From Verrucomicrobiota bacterium (lineage in GTDB: Bacteria; Verrucomicrobiota; Verrucomicrobiia; JADLBR01): a DNA stretch of 47,250 nt. The notes under the pieces are model-generated. The model saw only the letters and a list, made by a program, of their open reading frames with translations, ran no database searches and had not been told where the DNA came from. The position numbers and the translations under genes were made by a program. The stretch covers positions 1 to 47,250 of the forward strand of contig JAKQKQ010000209.1 of NCBI GenBank assembly GCA_029560585.1, in the 5' to 3' direction. Each line of letters begins with the position of its first letter. The first letter of the stretch is position 1. Shown here in pieces: positions 6,942 through 15,566 of this stretch.

Positions 6942-9900
6942 ATGATTTACCATAGCATGGCTGTTGTGGCGGCGAGCGCAGGTCAAGAGCACTGGCTGTC
7001 TTACACCTGTCCGCATTGCCTCTCGATCTTGGAGGTCGACGGGGATTGGTCGGGACAGGTGGTGGGATGTCCTAGTTGCGGGAGCAGTGTGCAGTTGCCA
7101 CGGCTGGGTGATCCGGGTTTGCGCGACCGGCGTTGCACGTGGTGTGGACTGCGGGCCTCATTCATGGGATTTCGGGCGAACGGGCAATTCGTTTGTCCGG
7201 GCTGTCGTGCGGCGGTGGACAAGAGTCCGGAGCGCTCCAGGGCGATGGACGCGGGGCCGGTTTCGGTGGTGGTGCCCAAGGTTGCACCTGAAAAGCGATC
7301 GAAGCAGGAGACGCAGCATATCACGCTTCCGACCCGCGACCCGAAGAAGAGCGGGGCGGAGGCAGGTCTGCTGAGGGCTGCGCCCATCGTGCCTCGACCG
7401 CAACCGTCGGCCGGTGCGAGATTTGCGGGGAGCGGGCCGACGTCGCCCGTCTCACCGCCGGTGGTGCCCGTCCCAGCGGTTCAGGCTACACAGGCCCAAC
7501 CGTCGCCGGACACCGCGAGAGTGGCGCGGCCGTCTGCCACGATCGCCGCGTCGCCGACGCCGCTATTTCCGCCGATCGTGCCGCGGCATACGCCAGTCAT
7601 GGCGCCGCCAGTCACTCAGAAACCGGGGACACCGAAGCCCGGCGCGCCAGAATCGGTGTCGGGCGTGGCGGCGACCCCGGAATCGCAAGCGATCAAAGCG
7701 AGCACGGGAACAGGCCGGGGGCCATTCGCGTCGGTTTCGAAAGGGCCGAAGGAGGCCGTCATGGCCACGCCCGTCAAGGGGGAAGAGCCCAGGCCGAAAA
7801 AGGAGTACGCGAAGTTTTTCCAGGCGGAGCCAAAGGCGGAGGCGGTGAGTCCGGAGAAACGGGAGCCCACCCCTCCGCGGAAAGAGGGGCCCTTGGGCGT
7901 GGCGGTGGAGCGTCCGGCGCCAGCGGCGGCCGAAGTGCGGCCGGTGGCGCGCGAGAAACCGCAAGGATTCCCGTGGATGGTCCCGGCCCGCGTCACGAAG
8001 AAAGACGTGCCGGTGCCGATTGTGCGGCCACCGGTGACATTGCCTCCGGTGTTCAAAGGCAGTGCCACGGGAGGACCCTCTGCCACGCTCGCCAAGAAGG
8101 CGACGGACGTGATTGCGGACCTGCGCGGGGTCACTGAAGTCGCCAAGTTTCCGAAAACCGGGATTTCCAAAGGCGGGCCGCAGGCGGCGGTGCCCGCACC
8201 CGTTCAGCAGGGCGAGCCCGAATCCCACGCCGCTCCCTCGCGGCCACTCGCAGAGGGAGGGGCTGGCCCCGCCGAGAAAGCGCCGAAAAAGGTCGAGCCT
8301 GTTGCGGCAAAGGTCGAAAAAGGCGGACCGTCGGCCGAGGCCAAAGACTTGGCTGGGCCTGGAGAGTCGCCTGCTGGGAAAGGTGCGGCAGAGGCAACGC
8401 CGCAAGCGTCCGCGATCGAGATTGCGGCGGAAATCTCGCCCGCTCCGTCCGAGAAGGAGGCACAGCCCGAGTCCGCCTTGGGTCCCAGGGAAGGCGAGGG
8501 TCGGGGGGCGAGTGCCGAGGATGCGCGTGAGGCGGAGTTGGCCTCTTTGGGGCCGGCTTGGCTGGAGGCTTTTGACAGGGAACGGGTGATCGCTGGTAAA
8601 GCGGCCCGTCGCGACGCGAAGAAGGCCGCGGCCGTCTCCGAGATCCCGGCGAAGGGGCCAGTGCCGCACGTTGAGGGGTCCGGGGTGGCTGTCGGGGCAG
8701 AGCCGATGCCTGCCGCGAAGGAGGCGGCTCCAGCGGTGTTTATCACGCCCGCTGAGACCGTCCCCCCCTTGGCCGGGCCTGAAGCGGAGGTCGTTGAGGA
8801 ACCGATATTCGAGATGCCCGCGCTCGAGGACATGGGGGCGGAGGCCGCCGCTGAGGAAGCGGGAGGCGGAGGAACCCTCGAATCGGAGGGCGAGGCCGAG
8901 ATCAGGTTCGAGGCCGAAGAACCGGCTGAGCCATCCGACCTGTCGGAGGCGGTGGCCGAGGCCGCCGCGGTGGTCCCATCGGATTTGGCGGGAGAGCAGA
9001 CCGACGAGGTGATGTTGGGCGCCCCTCCCGCTGAGGGAGGAGACCAAGGGGGCACCTTCGGGCCCTCAACCATTGCCTTGCCTGCCGCTGTCCCCATAAG
9101 GATAAGGGCGACCACCCGGAAGAAGACGGATCGCATCCCGCAGCCTGGGCCGTCCGGAAACGGGGGTGCTCTGGCGAGCGCTGTCCCGCCAGAGGTGTCT
9201 GCGAGGGCACTGAGACTCGCGGACGCGATTTCTGGCGCGGGCGCGAAGGACTCGACCCGCGGCCCGGTGGGCGCTGTCCGGGATTGGATCGAAGACCATC
9301 TGCCACTCCTGTTGGTGACCGGGCTGCTGCTGACGGTCGGGGCCACCGTGTTCGCGCTCTGGCGTTCGGCGGAAGGCAAGGCCATCTCCGAGGTGGGGTT
9401 CTGGACGCCGGCGGATTTCCAGACATTCCAGAAGGGGATGTCGATGGTCAGGGATGGCAAGCTTCGCGAGGCGGTGGACGCGATCAGGGCTTCCGCGACG
9501 CGGGTTTCGGCCGATCCGGGCCTGCGGACATTCTATCTCGAATTGCGCGCAGCCCTGGGCGAGGCCCCCTCGACCACCGCGGAGATCGGCGGATTGCTAC
9601 AGGCGCGCGAAGCCGGCCCCGGCATCGCGGCCCGGATATTGACATGGGAGGCCGCATGGCACCACCCGAATATCGATGGGCGGATGCGGGCCGCGGACGT
9701 CCTCAGCCGACTGGGGGCAACCCACCGGCTGCCGCTCGCGGAGCGGGAGATCCGGAGAGCCCTCGGCGACAGCGCGGATGCGGCACTCGGGCCGAGGCCC
9801 GGGGGCCTGGACGGCTACCGGTGGGACGAGCGGTTTGTCAGGTGGTACTACCTGAGGGCGGCCACCGGCGACAATGATGCCCGGGATCGGCTGATCGCCT

Positions 9901-10802
9901 GGGTCAAGGACCCCCAGACCGACAGGATTCGGCGCGAGGCCGCGAGTCTGGCATTGCTCGCGCTGGATGAGCCCGATGCGGAGAAGATTGTGCACGATGT
10001 CTGGCAGGAACAGATGCGGATCGAGGCGATTAATTTCCGCGTGACCACCAGCAGGGCGCTGGGCATCGATGGCGGCAAACTGCCTCCCGAAGAGGTCCGC
10101 CGCATCCGCGATTGGGCCACCAAGGAGGTCGGTTTCTCGATCGCGCGGGCGTTCGGACTCCTTTATGAGCACGGGATACCGTCGGGGCTGGAGCTGCTGG
10201 ATACCACCGCGCGAAACGACGGGGTCTATGGCTTCCCGGCGATGGCCGCGGTCGCCGAACTGAACCGCGTCCTTGGGGGCAAGGCGCTCGGGCGGATGGC
10301 GGCCATCCGGGAATACTGGAGGGCGGAGCTTGAGAAATTGCGGGCCGATCCCAAGGAGGCGGCCAGCGAGGTGGGGCAGACATTCCAGAAAGTCATGGGG
10401 CGGATCATTGAGGCCGTCACGATCGAGATGGCGAGGGCCGGGGACGAGGCAGCCGCCAAGGAGGTCACGGCCGGACTGAGCGCCGAGAACGATTTTGACA
10501 AGGTGCAGGCGGCGCTGAAGTTGGGCGAGCGGGGCCTGGAAGTGGCCATGCCGATGTTGGTGGACATCGCCAAGGGAGCCGAAAAACCCGTCGCCTCACA
10601 GGAGGAGAAGAAGGAGGTCAAGCGCGTGCTGTTGGAGGATGGGCGCGGTCCGGTGGCAAAGGCGTATCTGGAGGGCCTGCTCCAGGATGCCGACGCGGCG
10701 ACGCGTTTCGGGGCCGCGTGCCGCTTGCTCGAACTGCATCTGGAGGCGCAGCCCAAGGCGGTGCCACCGGCAGACCTGTCGCCCCCCAAGGCCGCCAAAT
10801 GA
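6942..10802 (+). CDS. Giant zinc-ribbon / disordered / transmembrane / helical-repeat protein, function unknown
   Basis: A 1286-residue protein with four parts. Residues 20-92 hold two zinc-ribbon-like units (CPHC at 23-26 with CPSC at 43-46; CTWC near 65-68 with CPGC near 85-88). Residues about 95-780 are a low-complexity Pro/Ala/Glu/Lys-rich stretch, surely disordered. One membrane helix follows at about 786-806 (LPLLLVTGLLLTVGATVF). The last 480 residues are mostly alpha-helical and look like TPR/HEAT-type repeats (for example KGMSMVRDGKLREAVDAI). The N-terminus should be cytoplasmic and the helical domain on the other side of the membrane. It lies 56 bases upstream of a CtpA-type protease gene, so the two may act together. 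A second ATG at 6957 is possible. No family is recognised. Confidence 0.8.
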   Translation: MIYHSMAVVAASAGQEHWLSYTCPHCLSILEVDGDWSGQVVGCPSCGSSVQLPRLGDPGLRDRRCTWCGLRASFMGFRANGQFVCPGCRAAVDKSPERSRAMDAGPVSVVVPKVAPEKRSKQETQHITLPTRDPKKSGAEAGLLRAAPIVPRPQPSAGARFAGSGPTSPVSPPVVPVPAVQATQAQPSPDTARVARPSATIAASPTPLFPPIVPRHTPVMAPPVTQKPGTPKPGAPESVSGVAATPESQAIKASTGTGRGPFASVSKGPKEAVMATPVKGEEPRPKKEYAKFFQAEPKAEAVSPEKREPTPPRKEGPLGVAVERPAPAAAEVRPVAREKPQGFPWMVPARVTKKDVPVPIVRPPVTLPPVFKGSATGGPSATLAKKATDVIADLRGVTEVAKFPKTGISKGGPQAAVPAPVQQGEPESHAAPSRPLAEGGAGPAEKAPKKVEPVAAKVEKGGPSAEAKDLAGPGESPAGKGAAEATPQASAIEIAAEISPAPSEKEAQPESALGPREGEGRGASAEDAREAELASLGPAWLEAFDRERVIAGKAARRDAKKAAAVSEIPAKGPVPHVEGSGVAVGAEPMPAAKEAAPAVFITPAETVPPLAGPEAEVVEEPIFEMPALEDMGAEAAAEEAGGGGTLESEGEAEIRFEAEEPAEPSDLSEAVAEAAAVVPSDLAGEQTDEVMLGAPPAEGGDQGGTFGPSTIALPAAVPIRIRATTRKKTDRIPQPGPSGNGGALASAVPPEVSARALRLADAISGAGAKDSTRGPVGAVRDWIEDHLPLLLVTGLLLTVGATVFALWRSAEGKAISEVGFWTPADFQTFQKGMSMVRDGKLREAVDAIRASATRVSADPGLRTFYLELRAALGEAPSTTAEIGGLLQAREAGPGIAARILTWEAAWHHPNIDGRMRAADVLSRLGATHRLPLAEREIRRALGDSADAALGPRPGGLDGYRWDERFVRWYYLRAATGDNDARDRLIAWVKDPQTDRIRREAASLALLALDEPDAEKIVHDVWQEQMRIEAINFRVTTSRALGIDGGKLPPEEVRRIRDWATKEVGFSIARAFGLLYEHGIPSGLELLDTTARNDGVYGFPAMAAVAELNRVLGGKALGRMAAIREYWRAELEKLRADPKEAASEVGQTFQKVMGRIIEAVTIEMARAGDEAAAKEVTAGLSAENDFDKVQAALKLGERGLEVAMPMLVDIAKGAEKPVASQEEKKEVKRVLLEDGRGPVAKAYLEGLLQDADAATRFGAACRLLELHLEAQPKAVPPADLSPPKAAK

Positions 10803-10858
10803 CGTGGGGATGTGGCGGCCTTTACTAGTGCCCACGATGGTCTAACATATCTTTCCCG

Positions 10859-12184
10859 ATGAAAAAGCGAGCGGTCGAGTGGCTGCTGATTGCACTGCTG
10901 GGGGGCAACCTGGCCCTGGGGGCCAGGCTGCTGATGAGCCAGGATGCGCCCGCCGACAACGAAAACGACTTGCTCGGGGATGGCTACAGCTACATGCGCC
11001 TGCTGGCGGATGTCATGGTGACTGTCCAGCAACATTACGTCGACGAGGCGAAGACGGGCGACAAGGATCTCATCTACGGTGCCCTGAAGGGCATGCTGTC
11101 GGCGCTAGACCCGCACAGCCAGTTCATGGAGCCCAAGCTGTTCGAGGAGATGAAGGAGGACGCCGAAGGCCGGTTTGGGGGCATCGGCATTTCGATCCAC
11201 AAGCCGGGCCAGACCGAGTGGGTGTCCATCATCACGGCGATGGAGGGGACCCCGGGCGATCGCGCGGGGCTCCGCGGCGGCGACAAGATCATCAAGATCG
11301 ACGGGAAGGCGACGCAGACGATGTCGATGGAGGAGGTGCTCAAGGGCCTGCGAGGCGATCCGGGGTCCGAGGTGGATCTAACGGTGCTCAAGGGCGGCAC
11401 CGGCAAGATGGATCAGGTGCACATCGTGCGCGAGTTCATCGCCATCCAGAGTGTCAAGGATGGCCGGATGCTGGAGAAGGAGATCGCGGGCGACGACAAG
11501 GTCGGCTACATCCGGATCCTCAATTTCAACGAGCAGACCGACGAGGATTTCGAGAAGGGGCTCACGAAGCTGGAGACCGCCGGGATGGAGGGGCTGGTGA
11601 TAGATCTCCGCCGCAATCCCGGGGGCCTGCTGGATGCGGCGGCGCGCGTCGCGGGGAAGTTCATACCGTCGGGCGAGGTGATCGTGTCGACGATTGGCCG
11701 CGGCGAGCAACAGGGGACGGTGATCCGCAGTGTCGCCGAGAGAAAGCGCTTCGATTATCCCGTGGCGGTCCTGGTCAATGGCGCGAGCGCGAGCGGGGCG
11801 GAAATCGTGGCGGGGGCGCTCAAGGATCTGCGTCGGGCGATCGTGGTGGGGGAGACGACCTTCGGCAAGGGGAGCGTGCAGAGCGTGCTGAAGAACTTCG
11901 ATGGATCCGGCGTGAGGCTGACGACCGCGCGGTATTACACCCCCAGCAACCGGACCATCCATGAGGTGGGTGTGGAGCCGAACGTCTCGGTGGCGATGGA
12001 GCCCGAGGTGGCTGCGGCGCTGTCGCGGCACCGACTGAAGGTGACAATGGAGGGCGCCGGCCGTCTCGAGCCGGAGGGCACCTGCGACGTGCAATTGCGC
12101 CGGGCGGTGGATGCGCTGCGGGCGGTGCACATCTACAATCGGCGGGTGATGCCAGAGGTCATGGCGCGCACGGCGGCGCGCTGA
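10859..12184 (+). CDS. ctpA: S41 carboxyl-terminal processing protease
   Basis: A 441-residue exported or membrane-anchored serine protease of the CtpA/Prc family, which trims C-termini of envelope proteins. An N-terminal hydrophobic helix (VEWLLIALLGGNLALGARLL) anchors or exports it. An N-terminal helical part follows, then a PDZ domain (about 105-190, with FGGIGISI and GDKIIKIDGK), then the S41 core with GYIRILNFNE and the catalytic Ser312 in NGASASGAE and Lys337 in TFGKGSVQ, spaced 25 residues apart as in E. coli Tsp. The start at 10859 gives a normal signal anchor. It is followed 38 bases later by tsaD on the same strand. The partner could be the large membrane protein upstream, but this is inference. 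Confidence 0.93.
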   Translation: MKKRAVEWLLIALLGGNLALGARLLMSQDAPADNENDLLGDGYSYMRLLADVMVTVQQHYVDEAKTGDKDLIYGALKGMLSALDPHSQFMEPKLFEEMKEDAEGRFGGIGISIHKPGQTEWVSIITAMEGTPGDRAGLRGGDKIIKIDGKATQTMSMEEVLKGLRGDPGSEVDLTVLKGGTGKMDQVHIVREFIAIQSVKDGRMLEKEIAGDDKVGYIRILNFNEQTDEDFEKGLTKLETAGMEGLVIDLRRNPGGLLDAAARVAGKFIPSGEVIVSTIGRGEQQGTVIRSVAERKRFDYPVAVLVNGASASGAEIVAGALKDLRRAIVVGETTFGKGSVQSVLKNFDGSGVRLTTARYYTPSNRTIHEVGVEPNVSVAMEPEVAAALSRHRLKVTMEGAGRLEPEGTCDVQLRRAVDALRAVHIYNRRVMPEVMARTAAR

Positions 12185-12222
12185 GCCGCCGGGGGGTGGC
12201 CATCGTGAAGCCGGTGCGAGGG

Positions 12223-13272
12223 ATGGCGGGGCGTCTGGTCTGTTTCGGGGTCGAGACGTCCTGTGACGAGACGGCCGCTGCGGTCGTTTCGCTCGAGGAG
12301 GGGCGGCCCCTGATCCTGGGCTCGGTGGTCGCTTCGCAGGCCGACCGACATGCGGCGTACGGGGGCGTGGTGCCGGAGCTGGCGACGCGGGAGCATCTCA
12401 GGGCGTTGGAATGGGTGGCCGCGGAGGCAATGCGCTCTTCGTGCCTGGCGTGGGCGGATATCGATCTGGTGGCCGCGACCCGAGGCCCGGGTTTGGCCAG
12501 CGCGCTGATGACGGGCCATTGTTTCGGGCGCGCCGTCGCGATCGCTGCGGGGAAGCCATTTCTGGGAACAAATCACCTCGAGGGGCACATGGTGTCGGCA
12601 TTCTTGGATGGCGCGGCGCCCCCGATGCATGGCGTCGGATCGTGGCTGGCCCTCGTGGTCAGCGGCGGGCACACGCTCTTGGCGGTCGGGAGGGCGGATG
12701 GCACGCATGAGGTCATCGGTTCGACGCTGGACGATGCGGCGGGCGAGGCCTTCGACAAGGGGGCCAAGATGCTCGGGCTGGGATACCCTGGCGGCGCGGC
12801 CCTGGAGGCGGCCACGAGGGGAGGGAATCCCTCGGCGCACCGCTTTCCGCGGGGCATGCTGCGGTCAGGGGATCTGGCGTTCAGCTTCTCGGGGCTCAAG
12901 ACCGCGCTCAGGATCTATCTGGGCAAGGAGTTTGGCGGATCGGCCCCGGAGGGCGAGGCGCTGAGGGATATCTGCGCATCATACCAGCAGGCGATCGTCG
13001 ACGTGCTCGTCGGCAAGACCGCCGCGGCGTTGCAACAGACCGGCCTGCGTGTTCTGGTGGTTGCCGGTGGCGTGGCGTGCAACGCCGCCCTGCGCGCCGC
13101 ATTGACAGAGCTCTGCGGGCGCGATGGGATCCGGCTGCTGGCGGCCCGTCCCGAGCATTGCACCGATAACGCCGCGATGATCGCCCTGGCCGGCGCCTGG
13201 CGCCATGCCGGTTCCGGTGCCGTCTCCCCCTGGGACGAGGATGTTGTTCCGGGTCTCGGGCTGACAGCCTGA
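12223..13272 (+). CDS. tsaD: tRNA N6-threonylcarbamoyladenosine transferase subunit TsaD
   Basis: The protein makes t6A37 in tRNAs that read ANN codons, transferring threonylcarbamoyl from TC-AMP with TsaB and TsaE. It is an ASKHA-fold protein of about 349 residues, normal for the family. Landmarks are GVETSCDETAAAV at the N-terminus, the metal-binding HLEGH motif, LVVSGGHTLL, GEAFDKGAKMLGLGYPGG, and GGVACNAALRAAL near the C-terminus. The ATG at 12223 was chosen because it starts seven residues before the GVETSC motif, as in homologues; GTG codons at 12196 and 12205 are in frame and remain possible. It follows ctpA closely. TsaB and TsaE are not in the window. Confidence 0.95.
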   Translation: MAGRLVCFGVETSCDETAAAVVSLEEGRPLILGSVVASQADRHAAYGGVVPELATREHLRALEWVAAEAMRSSCLAWADIDLVAATRGPGLASALMTGHCFGRAVAIAAGKPFLGTNHLEGHMVSAFLDGAAPPMHGVGSWLALVVSGGHTLLAVGRADGTHEVIGSTLDDAAGEAFDKGAKMLGLGYPGGAALEAATRGGNPSAHRFPRGMLRSGDLAFSFSGLKTALRIYLGKEFGGSAPEGEALRDICASYQQAIVDVLVGKTAAALQQTGLRVLVVAGGVACNAALRAALTELCGRDGIRLLAARPEHCTDNAAMIALAGAWRHAGSGAVSPWDEDVVPGLGLTA

Positions 13273-13332
13273 ATCCGATCGCGAGCATCAGCCCGTTGAA
13301 AAACCCGCCCGAGAGAACGCCGCGACGGGCGC

Positions 13333-13360
13333 GGGAGGTATGCCGGCCCCGGCGTCCGCG
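13333..13360. repeat. Palindromic module B (reverse orientation)
   Basis: GGGAGG followed by TATGCCGGCCCCGGCGTCC and GCG, a near-palindrome seen again at 20042, 22893, 30464 and 38702. It can form a hairpin with CCGG/CCGG at its base. It lies in the gap between tsaD and the fucosidase gene. Confidence 0.7.
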
Positions 13361-13490
13361 ATCCACCCGCATGCGCTGATAACTCGTGGCGACGCGGGTC
13401 CGTCCTCCAGCAAAATTCTACAATGCCAATTGCACGAATTTGATTGACCCGTCGGGTCTCCATTTCAGATTGGCGGCGGAGGACCGCGAC

Positions 13491-15245
13491 ATGAGATGGA
13501 TGAGATGGTGTTTCCCGGTGATCCTGACGACGATCTTCCTTTCGCCTGCATCCGGCGCCGAGAGGATACCGATTGCTGAGAGGGCGGGTTGGTTTCGGCA
13601 CGACCGTTTTGGCATGTTCGTCCACTTCGGTGCCTACGCGCTCATCGGCAAAGGCGAGTGGGTGCAGGACACCGGCAAGATCCCCCTGGAGGAATACATA
13701 AAATATCCGCCCCGATTCAATCCCGAGAAATTCGATGCGGGCAAGTGGGTGGGGTTGGCCAAGCGGGCGGGGCAGAAGTACATCATCATCACCACGAAGC
13801 ATCACGACGGCTTCTGCCTGTTTGATTCGAAGCTGACCGACTACACCATCATGCGCACGCCTTTCGGGCGGGATCTATGCCGGGAACTGGCCGACGAATG
13901 CCGGCGCCAGGGCCTCCGGATCGGCTTTTATTACTCGATCATGGACTGGCACCACCCGGATTACGTGCCGAGGCGGAAGTGGGAGAAAGGCCGGACGACC
14001 GAGGGCGCAGATTTCAACCGCTATGTCGAATACATGCGGGGGCAGATCCGCGAACTGATGAGCAACTATGGGGAGATCTGCGCGCTTTGGTTTGATGGGG
14101 GCTGGGAACACAAGTCGCAGGAGGATCTCGACAAGTTCCGCCCGATCATCGAGATGGCCCGCGACGTGCAACCCCGCATGCTGGTGAACAATCGCGCCAA
14201 TATCGGCGGCGATTACGAGACGCCGGAGCAGCGCATCCCCGCCACGGGAGTGCTGGACCCGCAGGGCAAGCCCGCCATGTGGGAGGTCTGCATGACGATG
14301 ACGACCGGCCACGGATCTTTCGCACCGACCGCGTGGTGGGGCTATGATCGGGATGAGAAGGTCTTCAAGCCGGCGGATGAACTCATCCAGAAACTGGTCG
14401 ATGTCACGAGCAAGGGCGGCAATTTTCTCCTGAATGTGGGTCCCACCGAGAAGGGGGAGATCCGGCCCGAGGAGACCGATCGTCTGGAGGCCGTGGGCCA
14501 ATGGATGGGGCGGCATGGCGAGGCGATCTACGGCACGGTCGCGAGTCCTTTTCGACTGTTGCCATTCTTTGGTCGGGTGACCCGCAAGGGCAACCGGCTC
14601 TTTGTCCACGTGTTCGATTGGCCGACAGACCGGAAGATCGCCTTGCCGGGACTCCGGGATCAGCCCACGTCCGCATTCATGATGGAGCAACCGGGCGCGC
14701 GAGTGGGCGCGGTTTGCGAGCAGCGCAATGGTGCCGATCAGCTCGTCCTGACGCTGCCAGCGGAACGCACGGATCCGGTGGCGAGTGTCGTGGTGCTTGA
14801 GTTCGCCTCCGAACCGCGCGTCGAACCGTTCGTGCTTCGGTCCGGCTCCGACGGGAGAATAGAACTCCCCGCCGCGTTTGCCGAGATCGAGGCCAAGCAC
14901 GGGCAGAGGGCGAAGGCTTCATCGGAATCCGGCCGCGTCTACATCGCCAACTGGTCCAATCCGAACGACGTGGTCGTTTGGAACTTCAATGCGCCCGCTG
15001 ACGTGGCCTGTCGCGTGATCATCGATGGGCGACCTGCATCCCCCGAGGCGGATGGGCAGAAGGTCCAGGTCGCCATCGGGAACCAGAAGATCCTCGGCAC
15101 GATCACGGGGGGCGGCGTCCGGCTGGAAGGCGACCTGAAGGTGACCGCGGGCGCCCAGACCCTCGCCGTCAGCTTGCCTGGCGCGAAGCGAACGGGCCCG
15201 CCCGTCCTCGATCTGTTTGGCGTGAAGCTGGTACCCGCGAAGTGA
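13491..15245 (+). CDS. Exported GH29 alpha-L-fucosidase
   Basis: A 584-residue secreted glycosidase that removes terminal alpha-L-fucose from glycans. A signal peptide (MRWMRWCFPVILTTIFLSPA) precedes the GH29 barrel: WFRHDRFGMFVHFGAYAL, the substrate-pocket KHHDGFCLFDSK segment, FYYSIMDWHHPDY, and the nucleophile Asp202 in ALWFDGGWE. GNFLLNVGPT near residue 310 is typical of the family. A C-terminal beta domain of about 200 residues follows. The ATG at 13491 was chosen over an upstream in-frame GTG because it begins a good signal peptide and has a GGCGGAGG ribosome-binding site 8 bases upstream. The acid/base residue varies in this family and I did not assign it. It converges with a symporter gene, with which it may form a fucose-use pair. 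Confidence 0.92.
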   Translation: MRWMRWCFPVILTTIFLSPASGAERIPIAERAGWFRHDRFGMFVHFGAYALIGKGEWVQDTGKIPLEEYIKYPPRFNPEKFDAGKWVGLAKRAGQKYIIITTKHHDGFCLFDSKLTDYTIMRTPFGRDLCRELADECRRQGLRIGFYYSIMDWHHPDYVPRRKWEKGRTTEGADFNRYVEYMRGQIRELMSNYGEICALWFDGGWEHKSQEDLDKFRPIIEMARDVQPRMLVNNRANIGGDYETPEQRIPATGVLDPQGKPAMWEVCMTMTTGHGSFAPTAWWGYDRDEKVFKPADELIQKLVDVTSKGGNFLLNVGPTEKGEIRPEETDRLEAVGQWMGRHGEAIYGTVASPFRLLPFFGRVTRKGNRLFVHVFDWPTDRKIALPGLRDQPTSAFMMEQPGARVGAVCEQRNGADQLVLTLPAERTDPVASVVVLEFASEPRVEPFVLRSGSDGRIELPAAFAEIEAKHGQRAKASSESGRVYIANWSNPNDVVVWNFNAPADVACRVIIDGRPASPEADGQKVQVAIGNQKILGTITGGGVRLEGDLKVTAGAQTLAVSLPGAKRTGPPVLDLFGVKLVPAK

Positions 15246-15297
15246 GTCCCACCGCGGCAGGCAGCCCGTGGGCATGAACTTTTGGGGGCGGAGCCGA

Positions 15298-15441
15298 TTT
15301 GGACTGCGGTGGCAGAGCGAAGCGACGGCACCGCTTTTGCTTCCGGCGGAGCCGAGGCTGATGGCCCCGGCGCGCGCTTCGCGCGCTGCCAAAGCGGTGG
15401 CTCCGTCCGGCGGTTGCCGGACTCTGCCACCGCAGTCCAAA
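15298..15441. repeat. Large branched palindromic element (family D)
   Basis: The ends are a perfect 20-base inverted repeat: 15298-15317 (TTTGGACTGCGGTGGCAGAG) pairs with 15422-15441. Inside, CACCGCTTT pairs with AAAGCGGTG, and smaller hairpins such as GCGCGC-TTC-GCGCGC fill the middle, so the strand can fold into a multi-branched structure. The layout matches the element at 31792-31886. It lies between the 3' ends of two converging genes, where it could end transcription from both sides. Confidence 0.8.
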
Positions 15442-15566
15442 ATCTTCCCGGCCCGGATCATGGGTCGTGCAATCCTGCCCGCGACGGCAATAGGATTGTC
15501 TGCCCCACGGTGCGCGCATGGCCACCGAGTCGTTCAGACCCCATCCCGAAATCCCGGGTTTTCGGA

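Noticed and set aside
7563-9460. Long minus-strand frames (494 and 418 codons) in the giant protein gene
   Set aside because: They are antisense shadows of the low-complexity Pro/Ala/Glu-rich region; the plus-strand frame has zinc-ribbon, membrane and helical domains at its ends.
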